Shown here: in pieces, positions 1 through 11,637 of the stretch
Layout of the letters: every line of letters starts with the position of its first letter
Numbering within the stretch: position 1 is the stretch's first letter
NCBI GenBank assembly: GCA_004369085.1
Contig: ML210252.1
Coordinates: forward strand, 34,867-98,866
Direction of reading: 5' to 3'
Length of the DNA: 64,000 nt
From: Coprinopsis marcescibilis
Lineage: Eukaryota > Basidiomycota > Agaricomycetes > Agaricales > Psathyrellaceae
The notes under the pieces: model-generated
Told to the model about the DNA's origin: nothing
What the model saw: only the letters and a program-made list of their open reading frames with translations
The model's database searches: none
Translations under genes and position numbers: made by a program

Positions 1-105
1 CAGCTGTATGGCGCGGAAGTGCAGAAGGATATCGACACCGTTGATGAGTATTGCTTCGCTTGCCGAGCTGCTCAGGCTCGTGCAGCTGGTGTGCCACTCA
101 GATGA
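1..105 (+). CDS. 3' end of an unidentified gene (partial)
   Basis: The first 34 codons of the window read openly in frame 1 and stop at TGA 103-105. The peptide end is rich in Ala, Arg and acidic residues and contains two cysteines three residues apart (CFAC). No family is recognised from so short a tail. It could be the last exon of a gene lying to the left. The alternative is chance, since 34 open codons are not rare. Base composition is GC-rich and codon-like (many third-position G/C), which favours real coding. Confidence 0.4.
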   Translation, partial: QLYGAEVQKDIDTVDEYCFACRAAQARAAGVPLR

Positions 106-846
106 TGATTGAAGATGAAGACCTTCCAAGACACTGGCAACTTCCGCCATTGACCCCACACAAGACACCACCATCTTGACCTCATGATGCGACGAACCCA
201 TGACGACCACTATTACCATTCGCCCTCTTCGAACTGCTATTGACGCCCTCCATCGTACTGCCTATTGCTGTCTAATTTATACCCCACATCTTGTATCACC
301 AGCCATTTCCTCCTCTTCTTCGTACTGTACATAATTTTGTATTACTCTTCGTGTATAACGCCTATATATTCTTCCTTAGAGATTTACCACTATGCATGCT
401 ACAACATTCGCGAAAGGGTGCGGCGGTCTCCGAACTCCGAGGGACTCTGTCTGCTGACCAGGTCCCAAGCAATTTGGACCAGCGACGAAACCACGAGCAC
501 ATGCCCAGATTTACAACTTTGCTCTCGGAACGTCACGCTGGACTCGCCAAACTTCGTGCCCAGGGACAAAGCAAGTTGGTATTGATGAATGACGTCGGCG
601 GTCTCTAAAAAACAGCAAAAAGCCGGCATCAAATGGCATCAAATGCACGCAGTATGGCACAGGTGAGATTATCGCCTCCGCTAACTTGGGGGGCTCGAAA
701 AGGCAGGTTGGTCGGCGTAGAGTGGTACCAGTGCATGAATATAGTGGAGGACCCTCGTGCGTTGGAGTCCGAGTTCGATTGTCTTCTGGTATCAGAAGGG
801 GCATATGATCATGATTCTATATTCTACCGTGCCTCAGCGGAATAAT
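106..846. other. Intergenic, no gene seen
   Basis: This stretch follows the partial gene and shows only short overlapping open frames on both strands, none with recognisable motifs or convincing splice structure. It probably holds the 3' UTR of the gene to the left and spacer. Confidence 0.4.
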
Positions 847-2475
847 CACAAGTGGAAATAGGTCGAGTCTCGACCGATGCCGTAGAGGGTGTCACTGAGT
901 GGGTACCAATTCTCCGAGTACCTGACGACGCTTGGGTTCCAAGCTATTGTTTACAAGCGAAATGAACTGGGCAGTTGCAAATGGTGGGAGAATGTGAGCG
1001 CGGCGACCTCTTGCTTTGCTGGCTGTACGGGGCGGAACGTAAACTTTCTGAACATTCGGAACTAGTTTAGGAAGCATACATTGATACTGTGGAGGCGCTT
1101 ACGTTCTTCGAATGTTAAGTCGAGTTGGAAAGTGAGTTTGAAGCTCCTTCCGCGGTCCGGGGTCCATCTCAGATGAAGGAATGCTTGTGTTAACGTTGTA
1201 GTGGGGCTATTTTCAAACTTGTTGCATTGATCCAAGAGTTTGAAATACCCATTGCTCTTGGCAATGGCGAACGGGGCTTCGAATGCGAACGTGTCGGCGG
1301 GGTTCTCTAGAGTTGTCTATTCCTCTACGTACAGGGGTGAGTCAGCTCCAGGGAAGATAACTATGGCGTCGTTACTCTTCCGTAACTACAAGTATAGCAA
1401 AACCCAGAGTCAGCAGTACATTCGTCATAATCCGAACATTTAACACAATTCAATTCAAATCTCGTTCGGAACACATTGCTTCCCTCCTTTATCAGCTCCA
1501 CAATCAGGTTATCCCGATCTTGTTGCGACCAGCACGTTGAGATAATACGAAGATCCTCTAAAAGTAGAAAATGCGGCTTGGCCAGGAGGTCGAGGTAAAA
1601 CCCTGGGGTAGGAGGTGAACGCGCGCTTGAGGCAATCTATTTCTCCATCGACGCCACTCCATGGCATCCAGTCGGAGGGACCAGCCTACCGAGATCCTGG
1701 CTGGATAGACTGTTGAATCAGTTGCCATTGCCTGAGGACTGAGTTGCCAAACCCGAAGCATAAGAGACTATTTTTTGCCAAGCCCCAACCTTACTACATA
1801 GTCTTCGAGATCGAACTTCTTATCACGCACTTCCAAGGCCTATTCCTGGCTCTGCTGGGTCAGCAACCCCCAGTTTTAGCACAACGGAGCTACAGCAGAT
1901 GCGCCAATAAGCCCAGACCGTTCCTCCGGAAGATCATCATCCACTGGCAGCGGCGGTCTCCCGCAATCGATCAGCGTCGACCTCCAATGACGTCTTCCAA
2001 TTCCCAAAAACAAACAACCGCATAAAAAATCCCTGCGAGTGTGATCAAAACGCATAGATTGTGACGAAGCCAAAAACGGAAACGGGATGGATCGAACCAA
2101 GATGTTTCTTTGGAACGAGATAGGCAGGTCGGACCTGGGGCCTTGGCGCGCGCTACAAGCTGGCCTTCTCCCGGTGGCTGTCGGTCTGTGTTTTAACGCA
2201 TACATAGAAGATGGCTGAGGCCGATATGACACCAGAGATCAACAAAACAGCAAATGTGGGATGAAATACGCTGCTGGAACAGACTGGTGGCTCCGGTTTC
2301 CGCCGCTCTTGTGCCAAGTAAGGCGCCTCGAGGCAAAGGTTTGGTTTCCAGTGGCTTCAACTAATATTTGCGCCAGGAACCGCGACAGACATAAGCGCAG
2401 CAGGTACATAGCTGCGATTGAAGATAGGCTGATAGAACTTACAGCTGCTTCGAATTCCTTCTGATCATGATGAAT
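847..2475 (-). pseudogene. Broken or unresolved minus-strand gene with membrane-anchor-like N-terminus
   Basis: Reading the minus strand from 2475 downward gives several coding-like blocks that do not join cleanly. A start ATG at about 2472 is followed by a GTAAGT-type donor and a hydrophobic helix (FAVLLISGVISASAIFYVCV). A second frame near 1990-2160 holds another hydrophobic stretch (NLCVLITLAGIFYAVVCFW). A third block at about 1460-1645 reads LEDLRIISTCWSQQDRDNLI and continues to about 1450. A fourth at about 1090-1385 reads through FAFEAPFAIAKSNGYFKLL but has an in-frame TAG near 1320. Clean introns restoring one frame could not be found, so I call it a decayed gene. A real gene with unusual introns is the alternative. 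The family is not recognised. Confidence 0.35.
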
Positions 2476-4551
2476 GGATCCACGCCCGCAGCGAGGTACA
2501 TACAGGGGTTACGATCCAGGCGACCTCGTTATGGGATTGTTGAAGTGATCTGCGATGTCGTCGAGTTACTGTTTTCATCCCATCTCATCATTTGAAGATA
2601 TCTTTTTTTTTTTTTCGATTCCCAGACTTATCTGTTCGACATTTTGCTGCTCACTTGACCAAAGGCTTATCTTCCACCTGCGATACCCTTGGCCCTAGCA
2701 GAAACTCAATTTTCGCTTTGGCTGGTTCTACCACGCCCGGTACAAAAGGAAGATGAAGCAACGAAGCCGCGGAAAGCGCAATCAGACCAGACCACGAATT
2801 CTTATGAACAAATGTACAGGCCCGATTGCGCGCTTGAAGACTTCAAGCTTCAAGACCATTGGGTTCTTCCCGACTTCGGAGTTTATCCTTGATAGTTATC
2901 TGCCTCAAGGCGTACTGCGATAACAAAAGTTGTGCTTAGGATCAAGTTTCACCGCATACCGAACGCATTCCGAACATGCTCATACCTCAATTCGTAGCTG
3001 AACACTCAAGCTTTCACGCGTGAGTACCAAGTCTTTAGTGGTCTGACATCCCGCGAAGGTGTTCACGTTCATTGCTGTGAAGCACATCTGACAGCTCGCC
3101 AACCCCGTCACACTGGCACACCCCTTGATCTAATACCACCTATTTGCCAAGAAGCACATAAAGTGACGAAATGAACGACAACCACTGGTACTTCACGGCT
3201 TCACTTTTGATGATGTTGTATTCCAAAAGTCGCTGATCACGCAGTGTGATCACCAAAAGTGACAGAGCTGACTTTTATTTTACCAAACGGCCACCCTCTC
3301 TTCTGATTTCCTTGAACGATTGGAACTGCAAAATTTGGCCCCCTTAAAAATCTCTTCGCGCGAAATGTGGAACGACGTGGGAGAAGACGGGTTCATAAAA
3401 CCCCAGGACGATTCTCCTAGATAGGTGAGAGCCCAGTGGCACTGATGACTACCGTTCTCGTGGTTCGCAGTTTCAGGTGGATTTGGGCATCTAGGAAAGA
3501 AGTTGGGCTCAAGCTTCCAAAACCACCGCGTTCGAAGACCAGCAGCACACATTATACAGCCGTTTGATCCCGATAGAGGAGGATTCGAATATGCCCTGTT
3601 GATCTTACCAGTGACCTGTCTGCGACCCCACTTCACATTGGATTCACTTGTTCATACCGACTGCCCCAAACAACCTCTGTCACAAAGAGTCACCAGAGGA
3701 AAGGTATGTTATCTTTTGTCCCTTCTTTGTTGTGAGCAGATCTCTGTGAGCACAAGAAGATTCCTGTACTTCAGGTCGATGATGGTCGGCCCTGGTGAAT
3801 TTCCCATTCGCTGAACATTCAGGTGCCGTTGCCAGTTTGGATCGGACGACAAGGTCATAGAAGAAATATATGGTGTTATCCTCATATCACAGCGACTGTC
3901 CTTCCCTTGCCTTCCTGTGAGCGACCGACAAGCAGGATGAAGAGGTTCCAGAGGGAAACCCTTTAAATCTTACACAAATCATTTCTCATGCAACGACACA
4001 CCTGCAACTCAACACGTTATTGAGAAACCCCAATGGTCTCCTCAACACCGGTCAGCACATGGAGGAGTGACAAGCTTTTGTAGCAGTAGCCAATATCCAC
4101 AAAACTTCCAATGGTAGGCACTCACTCAATAGGCTGAATGAGGATCCTCCTTGAGGTCACCCATTGGGTTACGATCGCTCAAGTACAGCTAAACAGTCGC
4201 TATCGGTGCAATAGAAGCCAGGGTGGATGGTGGGTGTCTCTGACCAGTGGGTGTGATTCTCTTGACGGCTTATCCAGTTCCTAGAGGTGGGCCGTACCAA
4301 CTGAGCCACTGTTTTGGATCTGCGAAGTCTAAGGAGTTGAAATGGTCATGAGGGAATTCTCTTCGGGTCCATGGCGTTGGTCTACCATGTGGGAACGAGG
4401 GTAAAGGGTTCGTCGGGGTGACTGTTCAGCGTGTTTTGAAGGAGCCCAATGATTCGGACAAGTTCTGGAAGGAACCTTCACAAATTCGAATCTTGAGAAG
4501 GATGAAACGAGAGTCGCAAGAGTCTATTGCAATAGTAAAACAGCGGGTTCT
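2476..4551. other. Intergenic, 2.1 kb, little seen
   Basis: This holds a run of T (about 2604-2617), a short palindromic pair TGATCAC/GTGATCA near 3234-3252, and several unsupported open frames (for example 3280-3636 minus and 3503-3814 plus). No domain, splice-consistent model or RNA gene is recognised. It should include the 3' UTR of the ATP synthase gene at its right edge. Confidence 0.4.
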
Positions 4552-5035
4552 CTAGTGAGTGTGGTTCTTGTGGTGTTCTGCAGCGCGTGGTCAGGGTTCC
4601 AATTCTTGGTAAGAATTCTAAACTGGGCGACGTACTCAAGTGCACTAACGAGCGAAACGTGTCAGTACAAGTTTCGAAAATGAACCAGAAGAAGACGTAC
4701 TGTTGTAGTCAATGGTATAACCAATTCCGAACAAACCAACGATCAACCAAACCAGGGGTGCGCCTGAAGCGTTGTCTCCGTTAAAGAATCTGCCCTTGAA
4801 TCCACCGACGCGAGCAGTCGAGGCACCCTTGGGCAATTTCGAGTAGAATGCAACCAAAGGACCGAGGCTAGCTCCTGATCCTCCCGACTGTAAAATATGA
4901 CGAAATTTGTTGTCGTCAGTCAGCCTTGTCACTTCACAACCTCGAAGCTTTGGGAATACGCACAACCAGCTTGGGAGTAGCGATTTTAGGTGGAACAAGG
5001 CCACCGAGCTGACGGCGAATGAGGGAGGCGTGCAT
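4552..5035 (-). CDS. ATP17: Mitochondrial F1Fo ATP synthase subunit f
   Basis: Three exons join in phase: 5035-4964, 4887-4701 and 4577-4552, giving 94 aa. The middle exon carries the conserved core GPLVAFYSKLPKG, then GGFKGRFFNG and one membrane helix (PLVWLIVGLFGIGYTIDY). The last exon supplies the basic His/Lys tail KHHKNHTH. This order and length fit the fungal subunit f family, a small single-pass inner-membrane protein of the Fo sector near the proton channel. The N-terminus MHASLIRRQLGGLVPPKI is short and arginine-bearing, as expected for mitochondrial import. The first intron is 76 nt and starts GTGCGT; the second is 123 nt. The gene is divergently oriented to the P450 at 5574, so the 540 bp between them should hold both promoters. 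Confidence 0.9.
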
Positions 5036-5573
5036 CGTGGAGGTGTATTAAGGGCGTTGTTCGGAGTGGGTCGGGCCAGCTCGACGATGAGCTGGTGCTT
5101 ACATTTGTTTGTCCGAGCCGACAACGCCTTTCGGACCTAACACGCACAAGGTTGATAGCACAGCCATCAATGGGCGTCTTCAGACGCTCTGAAGTTCAGA
5201 CTACTCAAGACTTCTTACTTTAGAAGCGTTTCCCGGTAGCTTGTTATCCATGCGTCTACCGCCACACTCCAGCTGCTAGAGTTAGGAGGTCTCAATTGAG
5301 CTCTGTTACGGTCTCAGGCGCATCGCCAACCCTCTGCTTTGACAGGGCCAACAATCAATGCAAACCATGTATTTATTATGTCCTATCATTTGTGACGACT
5401 AGATAGTGAGATTCCACCAAGTCTTTCCAAACTTGACGCACAATGGCTCTAAAGCGGACATTGTGGAAATTAATTTGTTCTCGCGATGGATTCAATCCCA
5501 ACTCGCATACGATGCAATGACAGTTATCTCACACCCCACCTTTGCCTCGTTCCTCTCACTCAGATAACCGACC
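5036..5573. promoter_or_regulatory. Shared divergent promoter region (ATP synthase f / P450)
   Basis: This is 538 bp between the start codons of two genes transcribed away from each other, so it must contain both 5' regions. No clear TATA box was picked out. Confidence 0.5.
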
Positions 5574-7611
5574 ATGGCCTGGACCACCGTGCTGGGCGCT
5601 GGCTTTGCGGCCTTTGTAACGGTGTGGCTCACTCGACGACGAAAGTGGGCCAATCGAAGTCGTGGGCTGCCTCTACCGCCGAGCATCAAGGGGCTACCAC
5701 TGCTTGGGAACGCCCTCGACATTCCAACTGAGCTAGTATGGGAAGCCTACCAGCAATGGACCAAGACTCTGAGTACGTATGGGCGCTCTAACGCATTCTT
5801 TCGCGTTCTTGGCCTATCGTAAGCTCTGACCATTTCCAACGCTCACATATACATGGTAGAATCTGATATCGTCTATGCAAACGCCCTCGGCACTTCAATA
5901 GTGGTGCTCAATTCCAAGCGAGCAGCGATAGACATACTGGACAGGCAATCCTTGAAGACATCCGGACGATACCAAAGTCCCGTTGCGTGCGATCTGTAGC
6001 TAATTCCGCTGATTTTGCGGTTGTAACTCTGACCCCTTGTCGCCAGGATAGGATGGAGTGCTTACCTTCCAATGATGCCGTACGGCGAAGAGTTCAAGAC
6101 ACACAGGAAGCTCTTCCAACAACATTTCCAAGTATCAGACCCAAAGCTTTATCGAGCGCGCATCTCTGAAAATCTCCCCGCAATGCTCGCTAAACTGCTC
6201 GAGCATCCCGACGATCTCATATCAATAACCCAGGAGTCAGTGTGACATTAGCTTTGACCTCCGGATTAAAGGCTAACTTAGATCGCTTCCTTAGCTTTAT
6301 CACTAGCACGGTGATGCAGATCGCGTATGGGTCTCTGGGACCGGATACGCTTGAAATTTACGCAGAGTTCGCTGAAGCAGCCATGAAAATGGAGTCGGAC
6401 AGCGCAGTGCCCGGGGGGTTTCTGGTCGACCTGATCCCTATTCTAAAGTATGTGCCGGAATGGGTTCCCGGTGCTGGATTCAGGAAGGTCGCCCGAGAAT
6501 GGAATGTGCGTCTCAGTCGGCTTGCCGAAGAACCCTTCAACGAAGCTTTGAAGCGAATAGTGAGTAGAAGCCAAATGAGCTAGAGTCTATCTGTCGGTGT
6601 GATGGAGTCACGCTGACACGGCGTCTCAGAACGACGGAACTGCGGAGCCATCCTTTGTATCCAAGCTTTACTACAGCGCGGAGGAAGATGGGCTGGCTGC
6701 GAGTGATTCGCACCGCATTATCAAGTCTCTTGCTGCGACTTTCCATATTGGTGAGAGATCCAAAGCAAAATGATCGAGCGTCTTCTGACCCTAGTCTTCC
6801 AGCTGGAACGGATTCGACAATCGCGTCCCTGAAGTATTTCTACCTGGCAATGATGTACTACCCAAATGTGCAGGCGAAAGCACAGCAGGAATTAGACGTC
6901 TACCTCAAAGGAGATCGCCTACCTGAGTTTGGAGATGAAAGCAACCTCCCATATATCACAGCATTGGTGAAAGAATTGTTACGGTATGTAGCCTACTACG
7001 TATTTACTGTGTACCCTAACCTTGACAATTTGGTTCACAATAGCTGGCAGCCTATCGCTCCGATGGGTTCGTGCAGTCTCACTAGTCATCGTCAAGTCTA
7101 GCTGATAATTCTTGGACAGGTCTTCCGCATTTTTCGACTGAGGACTGCTTCCATGAGGGATACTTTATCCCCAAGGACTCTATCATCTTTGCAAATCAAT
7201 GGTAAGCGCGCCGCACTGGATAAGATCAAGCTTGCCTAATTACTTACTCGATCCGAGGGCAATGTCTTACGACGAAGCGGAGTACCCCGACCCAGGCACG
7301 TTCAACCCCGAAAGGTTCTTATCCCCAGACGGGAGCTTGAACACGGACGCTCCGGATCCAAAGGAGATTGCCTTCGGATTTGGCCGCAGGTCAGTTATCT
7401 TACTACTTCTGCCACTTACATGACGTCCCATCCAACCGACCTACCTACCTTTGACCACTCTTTCTCTTTCAGGGTATGTCCGGGCTCTCACATGGCATAT
7501 TCTGCTCTCTTCGTCACGATCTCGACCATCCTCTCCCTGTTCGAGATCACCAAGCCAGATGATTTCAAATTCGACCTGCAGCGTGATATCAGACTGGGGT
7601 TTACGAGGTGA
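5574..7611 (+). CDS. Cytochrome P450 monooxygenase
   Basis: Ten exons join in phase (5574-5772, 5860-5986, 6047-6235, 6295-6559, 6630-6750, 6803-6983, 7044-7066, 7120-7201, 7258-7389, 7473-7611), giving 485 aa. An N-terminal membrane anchor (VLGAGFAAFVTVWL) is followed by the proline hinge LPLPPSIKGLPLLGN. The I-helix oxygen-binding motif AGTDST lies at 301-306, the K-helix ExxR at 358-361, NPERF at 412-416, and the heme loop FGFGRRVCPG with ligand Cys442. All catalytic landmarks are present, so it should be an ER-bound monooxygenase using a P450 reductase. It resembles the large basidiomycete P450 group often labelled O-methylsterigmatocystin oxidoreductase-like; the substrate is unknown. 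Exon 7 is only 23 nt. The C-terminus stops soon after LGFTR and is a little shorter than usual. Confidence 0.92.
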
Positions 7612-7819
7612 GGGCGTCGTTCTGAACCCTGAAAGGATTATAGCTGAAGTCGGCCGCTCTGGTCTTTGAGGACACCCAAGGACTTCAAGTGCGCTATCAG
7701 GGTTCGATCTGGTGGTGCTGAAATGCTTATCCGAAGCTCGGTGTTGTAGATTTTCTCAATGTTTCAGAGTCTATCCTGTCTATCACACGCACGAATACAT
7801 GATTGGAAAATGTTTGTAT

Positions 7820-8410
7820 GGGATTTATCTGGACTAAAATCATGCTCTGTGCCCCGATAATGACAGAGTGTAGCCGGCCCAAATTTCAGATGGGTACAGT
7901 GCAAGTATCCCAAGTACTAGGATGCCCCGACACCTGCTGTACCCGACGGGTGCCATGACCCGATAGCTGCAGCGCCCCGACGAGCATCATCACCCTATAG
8001 TTGTTGTGCCCCGACGAGTGCCATCACAGTTGGCCCGATCGTGGATACCATGACCCGAGAGGGATGTATCTGGGCTAAATCATGCTCTGCCCCGATGATG
8101 ACAGGTGTACCCGGCCCAAGTTCAGATGGACACAGTGCAAGTACAGTGCGGGGATGCCCCGACACCTGTACCCGATGGGTACCATGACCCGATAGACGTC
8201 GTGCCCCGACGAATGTCACGACACGATAGCTATTCTATCCCGACGGGTACCGTGACAGTTGACCCAATGTCTGTACCCCGACGGGTACCATGACAGTTGG
8301 CCCGATGGATACGATCCGATAGCTATTACCACTTGTACCCTGCCGGGTACCGTGGTAGTTGACCCGACGCCTGGTGCCCCGACGGGTACCGTCAACATGA
8401 CCCGATGCCG
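7820..8410. repeat. Tandem ~240 bp duplication built from GGTACC-bearing minisatellite units
   Basis: Two long units start at about 7820 and 8060. Both begin with a version of TATCTGGRCTAAAATCATG and run through CCGGCCCAA, TTCAGATGG and GTGCAAGTA to GATGCCCCGACACCTG. Inside and after them a shorter motif around CCCCGACGGGTACCRTGAC and TGACCCGATAG recurs many times with mismatches. The block is GC-richer than its flanks and has no coding sense. Confidence 0.75.
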
Positions 8411-9324
8411 ACTGTAGCCCTAGCTGCTGAAGTCCCTAACTCCAAATGGTCGCTCAGACAATGGCATTCTGAGCTTTTTCCCGCAGAGATTTTGTGTCCG
8501 CAGGCCTCAGGTACGAGTGGTGTCCATGCCAAAAGCCTAGGTGTTCCTGTTGTGCCCCGATCCAGTTTCGGTCGGCGCTCGGGACTAGTAACTACTTACT
8601 TTTGCAAGTTTGCGATTCAAGGTCACTTCAGGAATAGCCTGCCAGGATTTAACAGGATTGTGTATCAGATTATTTGGACGGGCCGGTATCTCGGGCGCAA
8701 AACATTGAGAGTTCGAGATTCGGCGCGTCTTAATTTAACCACAGGCCACAGTCCGACCCGATACCGTAGGCTAAGGCAAAGGCATTGATTGCACGACGTG
8801 TCAAAGAAGTGCCACATGCATGCACATCTGCTACGTACTTGTGTAGGGGTCCGAAAGAGTTGAAGGGCAAGGGCGATTTTCGAATTCCCACCGGCGAAGC
8901 TCATTCGGAATATGAATATGACCTCTGGTATGGAACTTACCAATCAGGCTCTATCTGCCGTGCCATGAAGCGACGTCACTACTCCGCTCACCAGTAATAT
9001 CATGTTTCCCGAAGGTTCAGATAGAACGGTGTGTTCTTTATTGTTCATGTAGTAGTAGTACTATTAATAGACACTGTACTAATAGATAGACGGTATGTAC
9101 GCGTAACAGCGCCAGCGGCACGGCATCTTGAAATAACCATCTTGGCACTCGTCCTACGAGGAGATGTATACGGCACAAGAACTCAGTCAGCAAGAACCGG
9201 AGAGTACGGTTGACGCTTGAATTCCATTTTTAGGGTTGTAGTACAAGGCAGCTCACTTGTAGTCCATGTGGACTACGGGGACACTAGTCTCGAGCACTTG
9301 GCTATTCCTGTTACTCATGGACTG

Positions 9325-9331
9325 TATAAAA
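9325..9331 (+). promoter_or_regulatory. TATA box of reductase copy 1
   Basis: TATAAAA lies 76 bp before the ATG at 9407. The two paralogues have TATA boxes at similar distances. Confidence 0.55.
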
Positions 9332-9406
9332 CCAGAAGACGAGTGGTGAAGTTGTTCAGAAACCAGAACATCCCAGCCTCCCATACCTATCCACACGAGT
9401 TTGAAA

Positions 9407-10728
9407 ATGCTTCCCGCTATGCAACAGGCTTTAGCGCTGGACAGGAAATGCGGCGACTTTGTCTCCATGACCATCCCGGTCCCCACCAACCCCAAAGCGA
9501 ACGAAGTCGTGGTGAAGGTGGAGGCGTCCGCGCTCAACCCCATCGACTGGAAGGTCCAAAAGCTGGGTGTCTTCATCGAGGAATACCCTGCGATAGTCGG
9601 CACAGATATCGCCGGCGAGGTCGTGGAACTCGGGGACGACGTCACCTCCCTCGTGAAGGGCGACAAAGTGTGGGTCAAGCCGTTTCCTTTGCGTACTATA
9701 TAGCTGCCGGAGACTAGACTAAACGTCCTTTCAAATTAAATTTCCTTGGTATAGGTTCTTCCAAGGGAACTTTGCGAATTGCAGGGGCGAGGGCAGCGCA
9801 GGGTATCAGCAGTACACCAAGGCTGATGTGCTGACACTCTCCAAGGTGGGTGCATCCAAGTTTTGACCTTCCGCAACGAGGCTCACTAATTGCACGGAAG
9901 ATCCCAGCGGGAACCAGTCCAGCCCAAGCGTCAACCATCCCCGTCGCACTCTCCTGTGCTTACATTGGGCTGTACAACCAGGCGCCTTGGGGGGCCGGGT
10001 ACGAGCCTCCAGTGACGGGACGAGGGCGGTACGCCGGTCAGCCCATCTTCGTGCTCGGCGGGTCCAGTTCAGTCGGGCAGTTCGGTGAGAGCTTCCTTCC
10101 TTCCAAGTTCTTACTACCCGCCATCCTTCGTTATATTAACCACCGAGCCTTGGACACCCAGCGATCCAGCTCGCAAAACTATCCGGCTTCAGTCCGATAA
10201 TCACGACCTCTTCGCTGAAACACGCCGGGTACCTCGAATCGCTGGGGGCTACGCACGTCCTCGACCGCTCGCTTTCCTCCTCTGCTCTCTCATCGGCAAT
10301 TGGGGAGCTCACGGCGGGGAAGCGGCTGGAGGTGGTGTACGATGCCATTTCTATTGACGGGACGCAGCAGTTAGGTCTGGACCTGGTCTCTCCAGGGGGG
10401 CACCTCCTGCTCACACTCCTCCCCGTCGTAGAGGCGGAGGATAAGAAGGTCGTCTTGGCCCAGGCCTTCAAGGATATGCCGCATAACGTCGAGCTCCTGC
10501 GAGGCATGTACTCCAAGCTGACGGAGTGGGTGCTGGAAGGGTCTATCCAGGTTCGTAGGTCGAGCTACATCCGTATGTTTGGTGTCTGATTGGGGTCTGC
10601 ATTTCTAGCCGAATAGGGTGGAAGTTCTTGAGAAAGGCCTTGATGGAATACTTGAGGGGCTGGAAAGGATGAAACAAGATAAGGTCTCGGGTGTAAAGTT
10701 GGTTGTGCTTCCGCAGGAAACTCCTTAA
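9407..10728 (+). CDS. Medium-chain dehydrogenase/enoyl-reductase-like protein, copy 1
   Basis: Five exons (9407-9669, 9755-9845, 9901-10084, 10162-10550, 10609-10728) give 348 aa. The N-terminal GroES-like half has VKVEASALNPIDWK and GTDIAGEVVELG. The nucleotide-binding motif GGSSSVGQ follows, then PGGHLLLTL. The catalytic and structural zinc cysteines of classical alcohol dehydrogenases are not seen, so it belongs to the zinc-independent quinone-oxidoreductase or trans-acting enoyl-reductase-like branch (ToxD/LovC-like in fungal annotation). It probably reduces an activated double bond with NADPH in the cytosol; the substrate is unknown. The start follows a TATA box by 76 bp. An alternative start is the in-frame ATG at 9419. 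Intact, and paralogous to the copies at 25.2 and 26.8 kb with the same four intron positions. Confidence 0.9.
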
Positions 10729-11637
10729 ATTTATTGTTAGGTTTCAGTAATGAGCGTAGACGGCGTTCATGTCTATCGTAGTTATGTGCTAGACTACAAG
10801 GAGAGCGTCAGTGTGATCCATAGCCTCGTCAAGTTAACGCTTTCCCTGTCACGGTCACCGTCAAGGATGCAATTCGTCGGGGACTGGGTGCGTCCTCCGC
10901 ATCAAATTAATGCTTGAAGCGGGCTTGGCAGATCAGCGCTCTGCGCTCGGCACGAAGGCCGCTTCAAGTTCTGTCTTTCGTAGGCTTGTACATATATCCT
11001 CGGGGTCTTCTCTCTCGGCTGTGATCGAGCTGTTTATGTAGCTGCAATATCCTCGGACATGGCTCGCTGCGCGCACGGGCCTTTCACCTGCGCTATAAAG
11101 CTGGGGCCCGCCTCCAGCGTCCTCAAACCCGTTTTCTTTTTCCCCTTCTCTCATTCAGCCGCACCTCTCTATCCTCCTACGCACCGCGCAGGAAGGCGGT
11201 GCCAAGACGTTTGCAGATCTATTGCTGCCGTCGCGTTTGAGCCCGTGCTAACGATCGGACGCGTCGGAAACGCGTCGGCATTCCAACGAAGGCCTTGAGG
11301 CGGGTGCTACTGATCCTACTCAATCACGCAAAAAGATTTCTCATAATCCTTGAAACTGCACAGGAAGAATAAATATGCTTTGGGTTTTTGCGCAAAAACG
11401 ATAGTCCTATCGACGTCATCGTTATCACAATCAACAGACTTGCAACGCGCCATTCCAGTGTTTCCCCGCCAGTTGCTTACAGAACGAGATGCTACTAGTA
11501 ACTAATAGTTTCAAGTTTGACCCACTCTTAAGCTTCGTGCAGTGTGCTCGTGTTTTTTTGCATATGTTGCTGTTAAGGACGTTAAACAGAAAGTATATTG
11601 AGAGGAGGTTATTGTTGAGGAGGATTTCGCTCGACTT
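10729..11637. other. Convergent intergenic region with an orphan promoter-like patch
   Basis: This lies between the 3' ends of two convergent genes. It nonetheless contains TATAAA (11094-11099) followed by a long C/T-rich tract and two ACGCGT boxes (11259-11264, 11270-11275). No reading frame with support follows. Confidence 0.4.

Larger units (their letters stand above)
7612..9406. other. Intergenic containing a degenerate repeat block
   Basis: Apart from the repeats at 7820-8410 and the promoter of the next gene, only unsupported open frames (for example 8405-8788 plus) are seen. No gene is recognised. Confidence 0.45.

Noticed and set aside
4291..4308. A-box-like TGGCTCAGTTGGTACGGC on the minus strand
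   Set aside because: No B box or acceptor stem at the right distance, so not a tRNA.
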